Positions 16,538-27,836 of a stretch of 64,000 bases of DNA are shown piece by piece. Both the position numbers and the translations under genes were made by a program. Origin of the DNA: Colwellia sp. RSH04 (GTDB lineage Bacteria; Pseudomonadota; Gammaproteobacteria; Enterobacterales; Alteromonadaceae); the NCBI RefSeq assembly GCF_003545765.1, contig NZ_QXIO01000011.1:60588-124587 (forward strand), written 5' to 3'. Position 1 is the first letter of the stretch. Each line of letters opens with the position of its first letter. The notes under the pieces were generated by a model. That model made no database searches and had not been told where the DNA came from. It was given only the letters and a program-made list of their open reading frames with translations.

Positions 16538-18940
16538 CTATTCCTCTTCACCATTTAAAATATCGGCAAAAGCAGAAAGTTTATCCAGCGCTAAAGCATG
16601 GATAGATTTTCTTGGATACCTGCCGGTGCTGTTTATTTTCCCTGCTTTGGTATGCATTAATAACTCTAACGCTTGATCTATGCTTTCTACAGCATAAATA
16701 GAAAACTCACCTTTATCTACCGCGTCAATAACGTCACTTGAAAGCATTAAATTTATGACATTAGTTTTAGGAATAATCACTCCTTGACTGCCCGTTAACC
16801 CTTTATCTTGGCATAACTTAAAGAAGCCCTCTATTTTCTCATTCACACCACCAATTGATTGCACTTCGCCATGCTGATTAATTGAACCCGTTATCGCTAA
16901 ACCTTGATCGATTGGTAATAAAGTAATTGAAGAGATAAGTGCGCAGAGTTCAGCCATTGAGGCACTGTCTCCATCAATGTGTCCATAAGACTGTTCAATA
17001 GCAATATTGGCAGAGATAGTCACTGGAAATGTTTGACCATACTTATGACCTAAGTAGCCCGTTAATAATAAAACACCTTTTGAGTGAATGGATTTCCCTA
17101 AATCGACTTCTCTTTCAATATCGGTAACGCCTTGACTGCCCGCATAAACTGTTGATGTGATACGTGCAGGAGTACCAAAAACACTATCACCTATCTCAAG
17201 CACCGTAAGACCATTCACTCGACCAATACATTCACCTTCTGTGCTAATTAATACTTGTTGTTCTTTTATTTCACTTAACCATGTTTCGCTCAATCGACCA
17301 ATACGACGATTTTTTGCAGTCAACGCCATATCAATATGTTTTGCTGTCAACTCACCATTACCACCATGTTTGTGCCAGCAATAATTGGCTTCATCAAGTA
17401 AATCATTCACTTGTACAATATTGACAGAGATTTTATGTTGATGCTCACCTCGACGTAATGCATATTTCGCTAAGGCTAACAAAGCCTCGTCTGATACCTT
17501 AGGGTAGTTATGTTGGTAAGCACGTTGGCGAATTAAATTACCAAAAGCAATGAGGTTTTCATCATTTTTTTCTAGATGTCTATCAAAATCTGCCAGTACT
17601 CTGAACAGCTCGGTAAATTCTTGATCATAATCTTGCAAAGTGTAATAAAGCTCCGCATCTCCTAGTAATACCACTTTGACTTGTAAAGGGATTTTCTCTG
17701 GTTGAAGTGTGAACCCTGAGTTTTGTCCGTACTCTGAATAAGGATTTTCAATAGCAATTTGTTGCGTTTTAAGCGCTAACTTTAGTCTTGACCAAACCGC
17801 AGGTTGGCCTAACACTTTATCGGCATCTAATAGTAAATATCCCCCATTTGCTTTATGTAAAGCACCGGGGCGAATTAAGCGATAACTGGTATAACTTGCG
17901 CCTTGAAAGCTTGCAAAATCAACATGACCAAATAAATTTTGATACGTTGGGTTTTGCTCATATATCACAGGAGCCCCTTCAACACCTTCCCTATCAACTA
18001 ATAAATTAGGTAAAAAACGTTCTACCATTAATTTACGTAACTCTTTATCTGTTGCTGTATCTTCATCATCAGTGACCAGAATTTCTAATACCGCATCAAC
18101 AACGTGCGCTTTTACTTTGCTTAAATACTTTAATACGCCTTCATTACTGGCAAACTCATGTTCTAATTCTGTTAAATACGGTTTGATGCTTTGCCCTGCT
18201 GTGTCGTATTTTAATTTACGTAATTGATCTGAAGAATGACGTTTCCATAAAGGTAACTCTAACAATTGCTCAGCTAATACAACCTCTAGCTCAGCTAACA
18301 ACTGATAGAACTTTACTCTTTCTGGCTCTGCTAAATTAGCAAACTCTTTATCATTTAATGGTTTTCCATCAACTAAAGGTGAGAATCCAACTTCACCATT
18401 TTCTTCATACAAAACAACATTATCTTTAAGTGCAATATCTTCAACCGTGGCAATAGCTTGATCATATTTTTGATTAAATTCGCGATCAATAGCCGCTTTT
18501 TGACGTTGATAACCAGGGTTATCAAAAATCTCAGGAAATAAATCTAACAATTCATCAATGAATTTGTTCATTCTTGATAATAACTGCTTACCGTCGCCAG
18601 GGTTTACGTAAAGCTTGGTTGGCATGTGGCTTTCATCAAAATTATTGATGTAACACCATTCGGCGGGTATTGGCTGTTTAACTGCGACTTCATTAAGCAT
18701 TTGCTTAATGAGTGTTTGCCTGCCCGTACCATGTTCACCCATGGCATAAACATTAAAGCCAATAGATTTCATTGATAAACCAAAATCTAATGCCTCTTTT
18801 GCTCTATGATGACCTACAAAAGCTTGTGATATTTGACTAGCATCTTTTGTTTGAGAAAAAAGTGAAGCGGATAATGATGCCGATAATTGAGAAGGTGATA
18901 AACGTGTAGACTGAGAAAGCTCTTCAGAGTGTTTGCTCAT
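16538..18940 (-). CDS. Lon-family ATP-dependent protease (LonB/YcbZ type)
   Basis: An 800-residue AAA+ protease related to E. coli YcbZ but longer. ATG 18940 (MSKHSEELSQ) is preferred because AAGGA precedes it at proper spacing. A P-loop-like motif GEHGTGRQTLIKQ near residue 70 has Arg in place of the usual Lys, as in this subfamily. The C-terminal Lon protease domain has the catalytic Ser in GDSASMAELCALIS (about 660) and the Lys in GGVNEKIEGFF (about 702). The large middle region carries the second ATPase part (GALHKANGGYLLLDADKVL). Substrates are unknown; it is probably a soluble quality-control protease. Confidence 0.88.
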   Translation of the reverse strand: MSKHSEELSQSTRLSPSQLSASLSASLFSQTKDASQISQAFVGHHRAKEALDFGLSMKSIGFNVYAMGEHGTGRQTLIKQMLNEVAVKQPIPAEWCYINNFDESHMPTKLYVNPGDGKQLLSRMNKFIDELLDLFPEIFDNPGYQRQKAAIDREFNQKYDQAIATVEDIALKDNVVLYEENGEVGFSPLVDGKPLNDKEFANLAEPERVKFYQLLAELEVVLAEQLLELPLWKRHSSDQLRKLKYDTAGQSIKPYLTELEHEFASNEGVLKYLSKVKAHVVDAVLEILVTDDEDTATDKELRKLMVERFLPNLLVDREGVEGAPVIYEQNPTYQNLFGHVDFASFQGASYTSYRLIRPGALHKANGGYLLLDADKVLGQPAVWSRLKLALKTQQIAIENPYSEYGQNSGFTLQPEKIPLQVKVVLLGDAELYYTLQDYDQEFTELFRVLADFDRHLEKNDENLIAFGNLIRQRAYQHNYPKVSDEALLALAKYALRRGEHQHKISVNIVQVNDLLDEANYCWHKHGGNGELTAKHIDMALTAKNRRIGRLSETWLSEIKEQQVLISTEGECIGRVNGLTVLEIGDSVFGTPARITSTVYAGSQGVTDIEREVDLGKSIHSKGVLLLTGYLGHKYGQTFPVTISANIAIEQSYGHIDGDSASMAELCALISSITLLPIDQGLAITGSINQHGEVQSIGGVNEKIEGFFKLCQDKGLTGSQGVIIPKTNVINLMLSSDVIDAVDKGEFSIYAVESIDQALELLMHTKAGKINSTGRYPRKSIHALALDKLSAFADILNGEEE

Positions 18941-19126
18941 AGGTTTCCTTGTGCAGTAAAGCAATAAGTCAGTTTTTCGATATTAACAAAATAATTGATA
19001 ATCGTTGAATATTGCTCTTTGCTGAATTAAAAGATGACATACCACATAAAGCATTCAACTTTATGTACATATTTAATAGTGTTAGCTCAGTTTACCTTGA
19101 TTAGTATTAGCTAACAATCTGAATTG

Positions 19127-19612
19127 TTAAGGAGTCAATGGTACTCGCGTAAAGCTATTACCACCACAATTCGCACACGGTGCAACTTCAGATAAATGCA
19201 TCACTGTTAGCGTTTGCTGACACTCATTACAGGTTAATTGTCCAAAACCAATAAAGTCACCTGTATGGTATTGGCCATCATGTTCAAAGTCTTCGACAAG
19301 CTCTGCCCACTCAACTTGAGATTTATCAGTTAATTTTGCCAAATTATCCCACAGAGCTTCATTAAGTAGGCCTAAATAAACAGAGTGTTTTACCTCAGAT
19401 TGATTCTGCTGATAAAAGTCTTGTAAATCATAACGCAAGTTTGCCATAAACTGATGCAACTTTTCTTCAGACATCTCTTCCGCGGCAACCGCATATTTTT
19501 TAGCTTCGTTGATGAAATGCTCAATACGTGGCTTTTGTTCTGTTCTCACTTCATCTAACCAAGCATTAAGCTTTTGATATACTTCAGTAAAATAATCATT
19601 GTTTTTCGTCAT
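19127..19612 (-). CDS. ybeL: Zinc-ribbon protein, YbeL family (DUF1451)
   Basis: Resembles E. coli YbeL throughout. ATG 19612 (MTKNNDYFTEVYQ, 161 residues) is preferred since AAAGGAG lies just upstream; a longer reading from 19660 has no family support. The N-terminal two thirds are helical and charged (EEMSEEKLHQFMANLRYDLQ), followed by the family motif DGQYHTGDFIGFGQLTC and a zinc ribbon with two Cys pairs (CNEC and CANC). In E. coli ybeL also lies near leuS. The function is not established. Confidence 0.88.
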   Translation of the reverse strand: MTKNNDYFTEVYQKLNAWLDEVRTEQKPRIEHFINEAKKYAVAAEEMSEEKLHQFMANLRYDLQDFYQQNQSEVKHSVYLGLLNEALWDNLAKLTDKSQVEWAELVEDFEHDGQYHTGDFIGFGQLTCNECQQTLTVMHLSEVAPCANCGGNSFTRVPLTP

Positions 19613-19844
19613 TATTAACTCCTTTAAGCAAGAAACACTCAATATTGAAAGTATAGACAAATTTCTCTATTAAGCTCAGCGTAATAGCCATTGGATTCTC
19701 TTTACAGATAAGGTATTCTATCGCGATAATTTAACTTCGGTTTATTAGCACGAGTTAACGTTAGCGAAACAGATTCATCGACTATTCGACACGTTATCCA
19801 CCTATGGCGAAAAACCTCCTCATTTAGTATTCGAGAACGCATTA

Positions 19845-22430
19845 ATGGAATCCATTTATAATCACCAAGCTATTGAAGATACAGTACAAAAATTCTGGAC
19901 TGATAACAATACGTTTAAAGCAACTGAAAAGCCTGGCCAAGAGAAATTTTATTGTTTAGCTATGTTCCCATACCCAAGTGGTCGACTGCATATGGGCCAT
20001 GTTCGTAATTACAGTCTTGGTGATGTGATTTCTCGCTACCAACGCATGCAGGGAAAAAATGTCATGCAACCTATGGGCTGGGATGCATTTGGTCTTCCTG
20101 CTGAAAATGCCGCCATTAAAAACAAAACGGCACCAGGCAAGTGGACTTATCAAAATATTGATTATATGCGTAACCAGCTACAATCATTAGGTTTTGCCTA
20201 TGACTGGAACCGTGAATTAGCGACTTGTAAAAAAGATTATTACCGTTGGGAACAGTGGTTCTTCACAAAGCTTTATGAAAAAGGCTTAGTGTATAAAAAG
20301 AATGCTACGGTTAACTGGGATCCTGTTGACCAAACCGTATTAGCTAACGAGCAAGTTATTGACGGTCGAGGTTGGCGCTCTGGCGCTTTAGTCGAGCGAA
20401 AAGAAATCCCACAATGGTTTATTAAAATTACCGATTACGCTGAAGAGTTAATTGAGGATTTAGATCAATTAACTGGCTGGCCTGAACAAGTTAAAACCAT
20501 GCAGCGCAACTGGATTGGTCGTTCACAAGGCGTTGAAATGACTTTCAATGTTAACGGCTCTGACGAAAGTTTCGATATCTATACTACTCGACCTGATACC
20601 TTGATGGGTGTTACCTATGTCGCCTTAGCTACACAGCACCCATTAAGTTTAGCCGCAGCTGAAAACAACCCTGAACTTGCCGCTTTTATTGCTGAATGTA
20701 AAACCAGTAAAACCACTGAAGCGGATATGGCTGCCATGGAAAAGAAAGGTGTCGATACCGGATTAAAAGCAATTCATCCGCTAACGGGTGAATTAGTACC
20801 AGTATGGGCAGCAAACTTTGTCTTAATGGATTACGGCTCAGGTGCTGTAATGTCGGTTCCGGGTCATGATCAGCGTGATTATGAATTTGCGAAAAAATAT
20901 GGTTTAACCATTAATCAAGTGATTGAAGCGCAAGAAGGTGATGACATTGCTAATGCTGCTATCACAGAAAAAGGCTTATTAATCAACTCTGGCGAATTTA
21001 ATGGTTTAGATTTTGAGCAAGCTTTTAAAGCGATTAGCGATAAATTAATCAGTGAAAATAAAGGTAAAGTCACCACCAATTATCGACTACGTGATTGGGG
21101 TGTTTCAAGACAGCGTTACTGGGGAACACCTATCCCTATGATTAACTTAGAAAATGGTGAATCAGTCCCTGTTCCTGAAAGCGAATTACCTGTTGTACTA
21201 CCTGAAGATGTTGTGATGAATGGTGTAACTTCACCAATCAAAGATGATCCTCAATGGGCTAAAACAACATACAACGGTGAAGCTGCGCTTCGTGAAACAG
21301 ATACCTTTGATACCTTTATGGAATCTTCTTGGTATTACGCTCGTTATTGTTCACCTAATGATGACACGCAAATGCTAGATCCTGAAAAAGCTAATTACTG
21401 GTTACCTGTTGATCAGTATATTGGTGGTATTGAACACGCCATTTTGCATTTACTTTACGCACGTTTTTTCCATAAACTTTTACGTGATGTAGGTTTAGTT
21501 GAAAGTGATGAACCGTTTAAAAGCCTATTATGTCAAGGCATGGTATTAGCTGATACTTACTATCGTGAAGCAGATAACGGCGCACAAGAGTGGATTGCAC
21601 CAAGTGATGTTGATGTAGAGCGAAATGAAAAAGGTCAAGTCACTTCTGCAACCAGTAAACTTGATGGTGAAGCCGTTATTTCTGCTGGCATGAGTAAAAT
21701 GTCAAAATCTAAAAATAACGGTATTGACCCTCAAGAAGTTATTGAAAAATACGGCGCAGATACCGTTCGTTTATTTATCATGTTTACCTCGCCGCCAGAG
21801 CAAACACTTGAATGGTCTGATGCAGGTGTTGAAGGGGCACATCGATTTGTAAAACGTGTTTATAAACTCGTTCATGATTTCACTCAAAGTGGTAATGCGC
21901 CTGAATTAGCAGGTTTAACGCTTAACTCCACTCAAAAGAACTTACGTCGAGAATTGCACAAAACTATCGCTAAAGTGAGTGATGATATAGGTCGTCGTAA
22001 TACCTTTAACACAGCAATTGCTGCCATCATGGAATTAATGAACCATCTAAACAAAGCAACGCTTGCCTCAGATGAAGATCGTGCTGTAATGCAAGAAGCT
22101 GTTCGTGCGGTTGTATTAATGCTAGCGCCTATCACTCCACATTTATCTCACCACTTATGGCAGTTTGTTGCTCAAAATAAAGCACAACATGTTGAAGATG
22201 CTAGCTGGCCAACACTTGATGAAAGTGCATTAGTTGAAGATGAAAAGTTAATCATAGTGCAAGTTAATGGCAAATTACGCGCTAAAATAACCGTTGCAGC
22301 AGATGCCGCTAAAGAGGTCGTTGAAGCAATTGGCTTAGCTGATGAAAATGTTGTTAAATTTACTGACGGAAAAGCAATACGTAAAGTTATTTATGTTCCG
22401 GGTAAATTACTCAACATCGTGGCAAACTAG
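19845..22430 (+). CDS. leuS: Leucyl-tRNA synthetase
   Basis: Class I aminoacyl-tRNA synthetase charging tRNA-Leu. The 861-residue length is normal for bacterial LeuRS. The HIGH motif appears as [14 protein letters not shown] (about 42-55) and KMSKS as [12 protein letters not shown] (about 617-628). The CP1 editing domain shows [12 protein letters not shown] and [10 protein letters not shown]. The C-terminal anticodon-binding and tail domain ends [14 protein letters not shown]. It heads a plus-strand run with lptE 12 bp downstream, the conserved enterobacterial order. Confidence 0.98.
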   Translation: MESIYNHQAIEDTVQKFWTDNNTFKATEKPGQEKFYCLAMFPYPSGRLHMGHVRNYSLGDVISRYQRMQGKNVMQPMGWDAFGLPAENAAIKNKTAPGKWTYQNIDYMRNQLQSLGFAYDWNRELATCKKDYYRWEQWFFTKLYEKGLVYKKNATVNWDPVDQTVLANEQVIDGRGWRSGALVERKEIPQWFIKITDYAEELIEDLDQLTGWPEQVKTMQRNWIGRSQGVEMTFNVNGSDESFDIYTTRPDTLMGVTYVALATQHPLSLAAAENNPELAAFIAECKTSKTTEADMAAMEKKGVDTGLKAIHPLTGELVPVWAANFVLMDYGSGAVMSVPGHDQRDYEFAKKYGLTINQVIEAQEGDDIANAAITEKGLLINSGEFNGLDFEQAFKAISDKLISENKGKVTTNYRLRDWGVSRQRYWGTPIPMINLENGESVPVPESELPVVLPEDVVMNGVTSPIKDDPQWAKTTYNGEAALRETDTFDTFMESSWYYARYCSPNDDTQMLDPEKANYWLPVDQYIGGIEHAILHLLYARFFHKLLRDVGLVESDEPFKSLLCQGMVLADTYYREADNGAQEWIAPSDVDVERNEKGQVTSATSKLDGEAVISAGMSKMSKSKNNGIDPQEVIEKYGADTVRLFIMFTSPPEQTLEWSDAGVEGAHRFVKRVYKLVHDFTQSGNAPELAGLTLNSTQKNLRRELHKTIAKVSDDIGRRNTFNTAIAAIMELMNHLNKATLASDEDRAVMQEAVRAVVLMLAPITPHLSHHLWQFVAQNKAQHVEDASWPTLDESALVEDEKLIIVQVNGKLRAKITVAADAAKEVVEAIGLADENVVKFTDGKAIRKVIYVPGKLLNIVAN

Positions 22431-22442
22431 TGGTGATTTTCA

Positions 22443-22967
22443 ATGTTTACAAACATTAAAAGCAACCTATTAAAAACACAAAAAGTATCGCTTATCGCGA
22501 TACTTTTTGTCAGCTTACTTTCAAGCTGTGGCTTTCAACTTAGAGGTGATTACCTACTCGATGATGAGTTGCAAACGTTATATGTTAGCTCAAGCGATGT
22601 TCATGGTGAATTAACCCGATTGTTAAAGCTTCACCTTGTCCGTAATCAGGTTAAGTTAATTAAACAACGTAAACAAGATATACCTGAACTGCGTTTAGTT
22701 TCAGATAAACTAGATAGACGCACGCTGTCGGTATTTCCTAATGGGCAAGTTGCTGAATATGAATTAATTTATTCAGTACATTACCAATTAAGATTTAGTA
22801 ATCAAGATGCACAAAACTTTCGCTTTGAATTGTACCGAGATTATCAAGATGATCCGAATCTAGCACTAGCAAAAAGTAGAGAACTCTCATTACTTTTAAG
22901 CGAGATGAGAACGTCTGCCGCAGATAAAATATTGCGCGATATGGCTAGAATTCATCGCAAGTCTTAA
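22443..22967 (+). CDS. lptE: LPS-assembly lipoprotein LptE
   Basis: LptE plugs the LptD barrel and helps insert LPS into the outer leaflet. The 174-residue precursor has a signal sequence with lipobox LSSC (cysteine near residue 29), followed by GFQLRGDYLLDDELQTLYV, the typical start of mature LptE. A conserved FPNGQVAEYELIYSVHYQL and a C-terminal helix (RTSAADKILRDMARI) also fit. It lies between leuS and holA as in E. coli. Confidence 0.95.
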   Translation: MFTNIKSNLLKTQKVSLIAILFVSLLSSCGFQLRGDYLLDDELQTLYVSSSDVHGELTRLLKLHLVRNQVKLIKQRKQDIPELRLVSDKLDRRTLSVFPNGQVAEYELIYSVHYQLRFSNQDAQNFRFELYRDYQDDPNLALAKSRELSLLLSEMRTSAADKILRDMARIHRKS

Positions 22968-22976
22968 GGCCACACT

Positions 22977-24041
22977 TTGAAAATTTACCATAATCAACTA
23001 GAACAAACGCTACGCAAAGGATTTGTCCCCGTCTGGTTGGTTTTTGGTGATGAGCCTTGGCAAAAAGATAACAGCTTAAACACCATTAAAAATACAGCCA
23101 AAAATAATGGTTTTGAAGAGCTAATTCGTTTTAGTTCAGACAACAGTTTTGATTGGCAGCAACTCATTGATGAATATCAATCCATGAGCTTGTTTGCTAG
23201 CCAACGCATTATCGAAGTTGAACTAACCAGTGGTAAAATTGGCGATGCTGGCAGTAAAGTACTAATTGAACTAACAGAAAGGCTCAAACAAGACCAAGCA
23301 GCAGGCATTGCTAATCAAGACGTTATATTTATATTTCATGGTAGTAAACTTGATGGCGCCACTGCTAATCGCAAATGGTTTAAAGGCTTAAATCAATTAG
23401 GGTGTTACCTACCCATTTACGATTTAGATGTAAAAAGCTTACCTAATTGGTTAAATAACCAAGCGAGGCAATTACATTTAAACCTCACACCTGAAGTCAC
23501 CAGTTTATTGCTCGAGTTATTTGAAGGAAACCTACCTGCCCTTTCACAAGAGTTACAAAAGCTATCAATACTTTTTGGCCAATCACCCGTTAGTCTTGAA
23601 CAAGCAGAAAGTATCGTAATAAATCAGGCAAAATTTAATCCTTTTCAAATTATTGATGTGTTACTTCAAGGTGATTGTAAAAAGTGCATTAGAATTCTTG
23701 ATCAACTTCAGCAAGAAGGTGCTGCTGTAGGGCAACTAATTTGGGTATTCCACAAAGAAATTCAACAACTTTATGCCATGCTATCTCAACTAGCACAAGG
23801 GAAAACTCACGCTGAACTATATAAGCAATACCGTATTTGGGATAAACGCAAACCACTTTATCAGCATGCGTTAACGCATATTAGCTTAGACAATGTTCAA
23901 CGTGCACTATCTCGTTTAGCCGACATTGATTTACTAAGTAAAAGCCAAAGTGAATTTAACGTATTTTTATTATTAGCCGATTTATGTATTACTCTTTATC
24001 ACGGCGAAGTGACAGAACAGTTTGATTTAAATTATGGCTAA
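22977..24041 (+). CDS. holA: DNA polymerase III delta subunit
   Basis: HolA (delta) opens the beta clamp within the clamp loader. The 354-residue protein begins at TTG 22977 (MKIYHNQLEQTLRKGFVPVW). Family features include VWLVFGDEPWQKDNSL, the beta-interacting segment SLFASQRIIEVEL near residue 75, and the C-terminal collar domain (AVGQLIWVFHKEIQQLYAML). It lies 9 bp after lptE, and its end overlaps nadD by 8 bases. Confidence 0.95.
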   Translation: MKIYHNQLEQTLRKGFVPVWLVFGDEPWQKDNSLNTIKNTAKNNGFEELIRFSSDNSFDWQQLIDEYQSMSLFASQRIIEVELTSGKIGDAGSKVLIELTERLKQDQAAGIANQDVIFIFHGSKLDGATANRKWFKGLNQLGCYLPIYDLDVKSLPNWLNNQARQLHLNLTPEVTSLLLELFEGNLPALSQELQKLSILFGQSPVSLEQAESIVINQAKFNPFQIIDVLLQGDCKKCIRILDQLQQEGAAVGQLIWVFHKEIQQLYAMLSQLAQGKTHAELYKQYRIWDKRKPLYQHALTHISLDNVQRALSRLADIDLLSKSQSEFNVFLLLADLCITLYHGEVTEQFDLNYG

Positions 24042-24696
24042 ACAAAAAAAAACTGGCTTAGGACTCTTTGGTGGTACTTTTGATCCGATTCACTGTGGTC
24101 ACATTCAGTCGGTACAGTCTGTCGCGAGTTGGTTAAACTTAGAAAAAGTGCTGATTATCCCTGCACATATACCTCCCCATAAATCGAGTAGTGATACATC
24201 ACCTCATGCCAGCTCTGAACAACGTGCAACGATGGTGGAATTAGCGTGTCAGCATCATCCCGTTTTAGCGTGTGATCGACGCGAAATAAAAAGGGCCGGC
24301 TATTCATACACTGTTGATACGCTAAAACAGTTGAAACAAGAAAACCCTGATAAAGTGCTGTACTTTATTATCGGTATGGATTCATTACAAAGCTTCACTA
24401 CATGGCATCAACATGAAGAAATTCTGACACTTTGTCACTTAGTGGTAAATACGCGACCTAATTACTGCATAAGCCAACTAAATGAAGCGACAAAAGCATT
24501 AATTGATTCCCGTTGTGCGCAAAATACCAACGCAGTATCTCACGAAATTGCTGGAAAAATTCTGTTTGCCAACCCTATCCATATAGATATTTCATCAAGT
24601 CAAATACGTCAACGAATTCAAAATGAATTACCCTATCAGCAGTGGTTATCAAGTGAAATCATAGAATTTATCAACAAAAATCAGCTTTACCGTTAA
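24034..24696 (+). CDS. nadD: Nicotinate-mononucleotide adenylyltransferase
   Basis: NadD adenylates nicotinate mononucleotide to deamido-NAD. The 220-residue protein has the nucleotidyltransferase motif GGTFDPIHCGH (about 14-24), IPAHIPPHKS, YFIIGMDSLQSFTTWH and the C-terminal ISSSQIRQRI phosphate-binding motif. It overlaps holA by 8 bases, suggesting coupling. With nadA in the same window it completes two steps of NAD synthesis, though from separate transcripts. Confidence 0.97.
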   Translation: MAKQKKTGLGLFGGTFDPIHCGHIQSVQSVASWLNLEKVLIIPAHIPPHKSSSDTSPHASSEQRATMVELACQHHPVLACDRREIKRAGYSYTVDTLKQLKQENPDKVLYFIIGMDSLQSFTTWHQHEEILTLCHLVVNTRPNYCISQLNEATKALIDSRCAQNTNAVSHEIAGKILFANPIHIDISSSQIRQRIQNELPYQQWLSSEIIEFINKNQLYR

Positions 24697-24786
24697 CCCC
24701 TTCGATAAAAAATGGTAGTATTACCCTATTCAAGCTGCGCACTCAATTTGCGTACAGTAAAATCACAGTAAAATAGGAATAAGACC

Positions 24787-25113
24787 TTGCAAACAGACGC
24801 ACTTACAGCATTTGTCATTGAAAAATTAGAAGACATGAAAGGTAGAGATATTATTTCTCTACATATTACAGACAAAGCAAGCTTTGCTGACTACATGATT
24901 ATCTGTTCAGGTAATTCAAATCGTCATGTAAAATCAATCGCGCAATCTGTTGCTACTGAATGTAGAGCTGCAGGTTCAGAGCCTAGAGGTATAGAAGGTA
25001 ATGATGTTGGCGAGTGGGCACTAGTTGATTTAGGCGACATTATCGTTCACATCATGACCGACGAACAAAGAGATAAGTACAATCTTGAACAGCTTTGGGC
25101 TGAAAGCGAATAA
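24787..25113 (+). CDS. rsfS: Ribosomal silencing factor RsfS
   Basis: RsfS binds ribosomal protein uL14 and blocks subunit joining in starvation. The 108-residue protein starts at TTG 24787, and the family core is clear: LEDMKGRDIISLHITDKASF, ADYMIICSGNSNRHVKSIA, and GEWALVDLGDIIVHIMTDEQR ending in YNLEQLWAE. It lies 90 bp after nadD and 127 bp before rlmH, the conserved order. Confidence 0.96.
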   Translation: MQTDALTAFVIEKLEDMKGRDIISLHITDKASFADYMIICSGNSNRHVKSIAQSVATECRAAGSEPRGIEGNDVGEWALVDLGDIIVHIMTDEQRDKYNLEQLWAESE

Positions 25114-25240
25114 CTAAATCTTCCGTAAGCAAATATTTGCTTACAAGATGAAACTTTTTTAACGTATTACCACTCATATAATACAAATATAAACAAAGCG
25201 TTCACGTTCAATTGCCTAGTGGTTAAGCCTATTTAATTCT

Positions 25241-25711
25241 ATGAAACTTACTTTATATGCTGTTGGCAGCAAAATGCCGAATTGGGTCACGCAAGGCTTT
25301 GAAGAATACAGTAGACGCTTTCCTCGCGATTTAAGCTTCCACCTAGTTGAAATTCCTGCTGGTAAGCGTGGGAAAAATGCTGATATTGCTCGTATTCTTG
25401 AAAAAGAAGGCGAGCTAATGCTCAATGCTATTCCAAAGGGCAATAGGATTGTGACCTTAGAAGTAGAAGGCCAACCATGGACCACTTCAAAATTAGCGAG
25501 TCAACTAGAGCGATGGCAGTTAGATTCAAGAGATGTTGCTTTATTAGTGGGCGGCCCTGAAGGGTTAGCGCCTGCTTGTATTAAAGCATCTGAGCAAAAA
25601 TGGTCTTTATCACCGCTGACACTGCCTCATCCTATGGTTCGAGTCTTAATTGCAGAGAGTCTATACCGTGCTTGGAGTGTAAATACCAATCACCCATACC
25701 ATCGAGAATAA
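25241..25711 (+). CDS. rlmH: 23S rRNA (pseudouridine1915-N3)-methyltransferase RlmH
   Basis: RlmH is a SPOUT methyltransferase acting on helix 69 of 23S rRNA in the 70S ribosome. The 156-residue length matches the family. Visible motifs are [20 protein letters not shown], the SAM-binding knot [15 protein letters not shown] and [20 protein letters not shown] with the C-terminal NHPYHRE. It lies between rsfS and mrdA as in E. coli. Confidence 0.97.
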   Translation: MKLTLYAVGSKMPNWVTQGFEEYSRRFPRDLSFHLVEIPAGKRGKNADIARILEKEGELMLNAIPKGNRIVTLEVEGQPWTTSKLASQLERWQLDSRDVALLVGGPEGLAPACIKASEQKWSLSPLTLPHPMVRVLIAESLYRAWSVNTNHPYHRE

Positions 25712-25754
25712 CGGTAGTGTTCACCTCAGTGCAAAAAGCTCATAAGGATAAATA

Positions 25755-27836
25755 GTGGCACCTCGTCGAGTCATCATTCGAAACCAAACAGCTGAAGCAA
25801 ACTTATTTGCTCGTCGCTCCTTTATCGCGTTCTGTGGTGTACTGCTTTTATTAATTGTTCTATTTGCAAATGTCTTTACTTTACAAATTTCTGCCTATGA
25901 GAAATATCAAACACGTTCAAACTCAAACCGTATTAAGCTCTTACCTGTCGCCCCAAATCGTGGTTTAATTTATGACAGAAATGGGGTTTTATTAGCTGAT
26001 AATAAGCCTGTTTACAGCTTAGAAATTATTCCAGAAGATGTAAAAGATATCAAAGCGAGTGTGAAAGAAGTTAGCGCTTTACTTGGCATCAGTACAGAAA
26101 GACAAGAAAAATTCTTTAAGGCGATTAGAGGAAAGCGACGTTTTAAACCTGTAGAATTACATTCAAGATTAAGCGATCAACAAGTCGCGCTATTTTCAGT
26201 TAACCAGCACAAGTTCCCCGGTGTTTTTGTTGATGCAAGATTAAAACGCTATTATCCCTTTGCCGATCTAACCACCCACAACCTTGGTTATGTCGCAAGA
26301 ATTAACCGCAAAGATGCCAATAAATTAGAGCAACAAGGTAAAGCTGAAAACTACGCTGCAACCTATGGTATTGGCAAGTTGGGCATTGAAAAATACTATG
26401 AAGATATTCTTCACGGTACTATTGGTCATCAAGAAGTTGAAATTAATAACCAAGGTCGTGTCGTCAGAACTTTAGATTATACCCCGCCTATTCCAGGTAA
26501 GGATTTAACCCTCTCCTTAGACATTGAATTACAAATGATTGCTAAACGTGCACTGTCTGGCAAGCGTGGTGCAATAGTCGCCATGGATCCTAGAAGTGGT
26601 GAAATTCTCGCGATGTATTCAAACCCAAGTTACGATGGTAACTTGTTTGTTCATGGCATAAGCAGTAAGAATTATCGCAGTCTATTAAATTCAAAAGACT
26701 TGCCATTAATCAACCGCAGCGTGCAAGGTTATCCGCCAGCATCAACGGTTAAACCTTTCTTAGCCTTAACAGGCCTCGAAGAAAATATGATCACTCCAGA
26801 CACTAAAGTTTGGGATCCAGGCTGGTATCAATTAGAAGGCTTACCTAACAAGTATAGAGATTGGAAAAAGTGGGGACATGGTTGGGTTGATTTAACGCGC
26901 GCCATTGAACAATCATGTAATACTTACTTTTTTAAATTAGCATTTGAATTAGGCATCACCAAAATAAGTACCATGATGGAAAGCTTTGGTTTTGGTGATT
27001 ACACCGGCATCGATATTCATGAAGAAAGTCGAGGTATTATGCCTAGCGTTAGCTGGAAACGTGCTCGATATAACAAACCTTGGTACACAGGTGAAACCTT
27101 ATCTGTAGGTATAGGTCAAAGTTATTGGACCGTGACACCACTACAATTAACGCAAGCACTGACCACTTTAGTAAATAAAGGTGAACGTAAAATCCCCCAT
27201 TTATTAAAAGCGACAAGAGAAACAGCATCTTCTGACGATAGTCTCGTAGATTATATTGAGCAAGACATAATCTACGAAGCCCAAGCGCCCATTACATTAA
27301 AAAACGAAGATAATTGGCGTATTGTACTTGATGCAATGCACAGTACAGTACAAAAGCTTGGCGCTACTGGACACACCGCGTTTAAAGGCAGTAAATATGA
27401 TGCGGCAGGTAAAACAGGTTCAGCACAGGTTGCACGAATAAAACAAGACGAAAAATACGATGCTGAAAAAACAGCAGAAAGCAAACGTGATAACGCCATG
27501 TTTATTGCTTTTGCTCCTTATGAAACCCCCGAAATAGTGGTCGCGGTTGCCATAGAAAATGTTGCTAAAGGTGGTGGTGCGACCAACGCTGCACCGGTAG
27601 CGAGACAAATAATGGATCAATATTTTGGTGATAGGGTGATTAATTCACGCGCCCAAACTAAAAAGAAACAAATGACTTCGCCATTGGTTCACCATAGTCA
27701 TGCACGTAACCACGACCATAGCTACGAGCAAAACAGCAGCACTGCTCTCTCCCTATTAGCGAACAGTCAGCAAACAATGTCTCAACACCCAACACCTCAA
27801 AAAACAACACTTCAACAACAGGATGTTACTGACTAA
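25755..27836 (+). CDS. mrdA: Penicillin-binding protein 2 (elongasome transpeptidase)
   Basis: PBP2 crosslinks peptidoglycan during lateral wall elongation together with RodA. The 693-residue product starts at GTG 25755 after a GGATAAATA stretch. It has one N-terminal membrane helix (AFCGVLLLLIVLFANVFTLQ), a dimerisation domain and the transpeptidase domain: active serine in PPASTVKPF (about residue 330), SCN motif in EQSCNTYFF and KTG in AAGKTGSAQ. A histidine/glutamine/serine-rich tail of about 60 residues follows the catalytic domain. The stop shares bases with the rodA start (TAATG). Confidence 0.96.
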   Translation: MAPRRVIIRNQTAEANLFARRSFIAFCGVLLLLIVLFANVFTLQISAYEKYQTRSNSNRIKLLPVAPNRGLIYDRNGVLLADNKPVYSLEIIPEDVKDIKASVKEVSALLGISTERQEKFFKAIRGKRRFKPVELHSRLSDQQVALFSVNQHKFPGVFVDARLKRYYPFADLTTHNLGYVARINRKDANKLEQQGKAENYAATYGIGKLGIEKYYEDILHGTIGHQEVEINNQGRVVRTLDYTPPIPGKDLTLSLDIELQMIAKRALSGKRGAIVAMDPRSGEILAMYSNPSYDGNLFVHGISSKNYRSLLNSKDLPLINRSVQGYPPASTVKPFLALTGLEENMITPDTKVWDPGWYQLEGLPNKYRDWKKWGHGWVDLTRAIEQSCNTYFFKLAFELGITKISTMMESFGFGDYTGIDIHEESRGIMPSVSWKRARYNKPWYTGETLSVGIGQSYWTVTPLQLTQALTTLVNKGERKIPHLLKATRETASSDDSLVDYIEQDIIYEAQAPITLKNEDNWRIVLDAMHSTVQKLGATGHTAFKGSKYDAAGKTGSAQVARIKQDEKYDAEKTAESKRDNAMFIAFAPYETPEIVVAVAIENVAKGGGATNAAPVARQIMDQYFGDRVINSRAQTKKKQMTSPLVHHSHARNHDHSYEQNSSTALSLLANSQQTMSQHPTPQKTTLQQQDVTD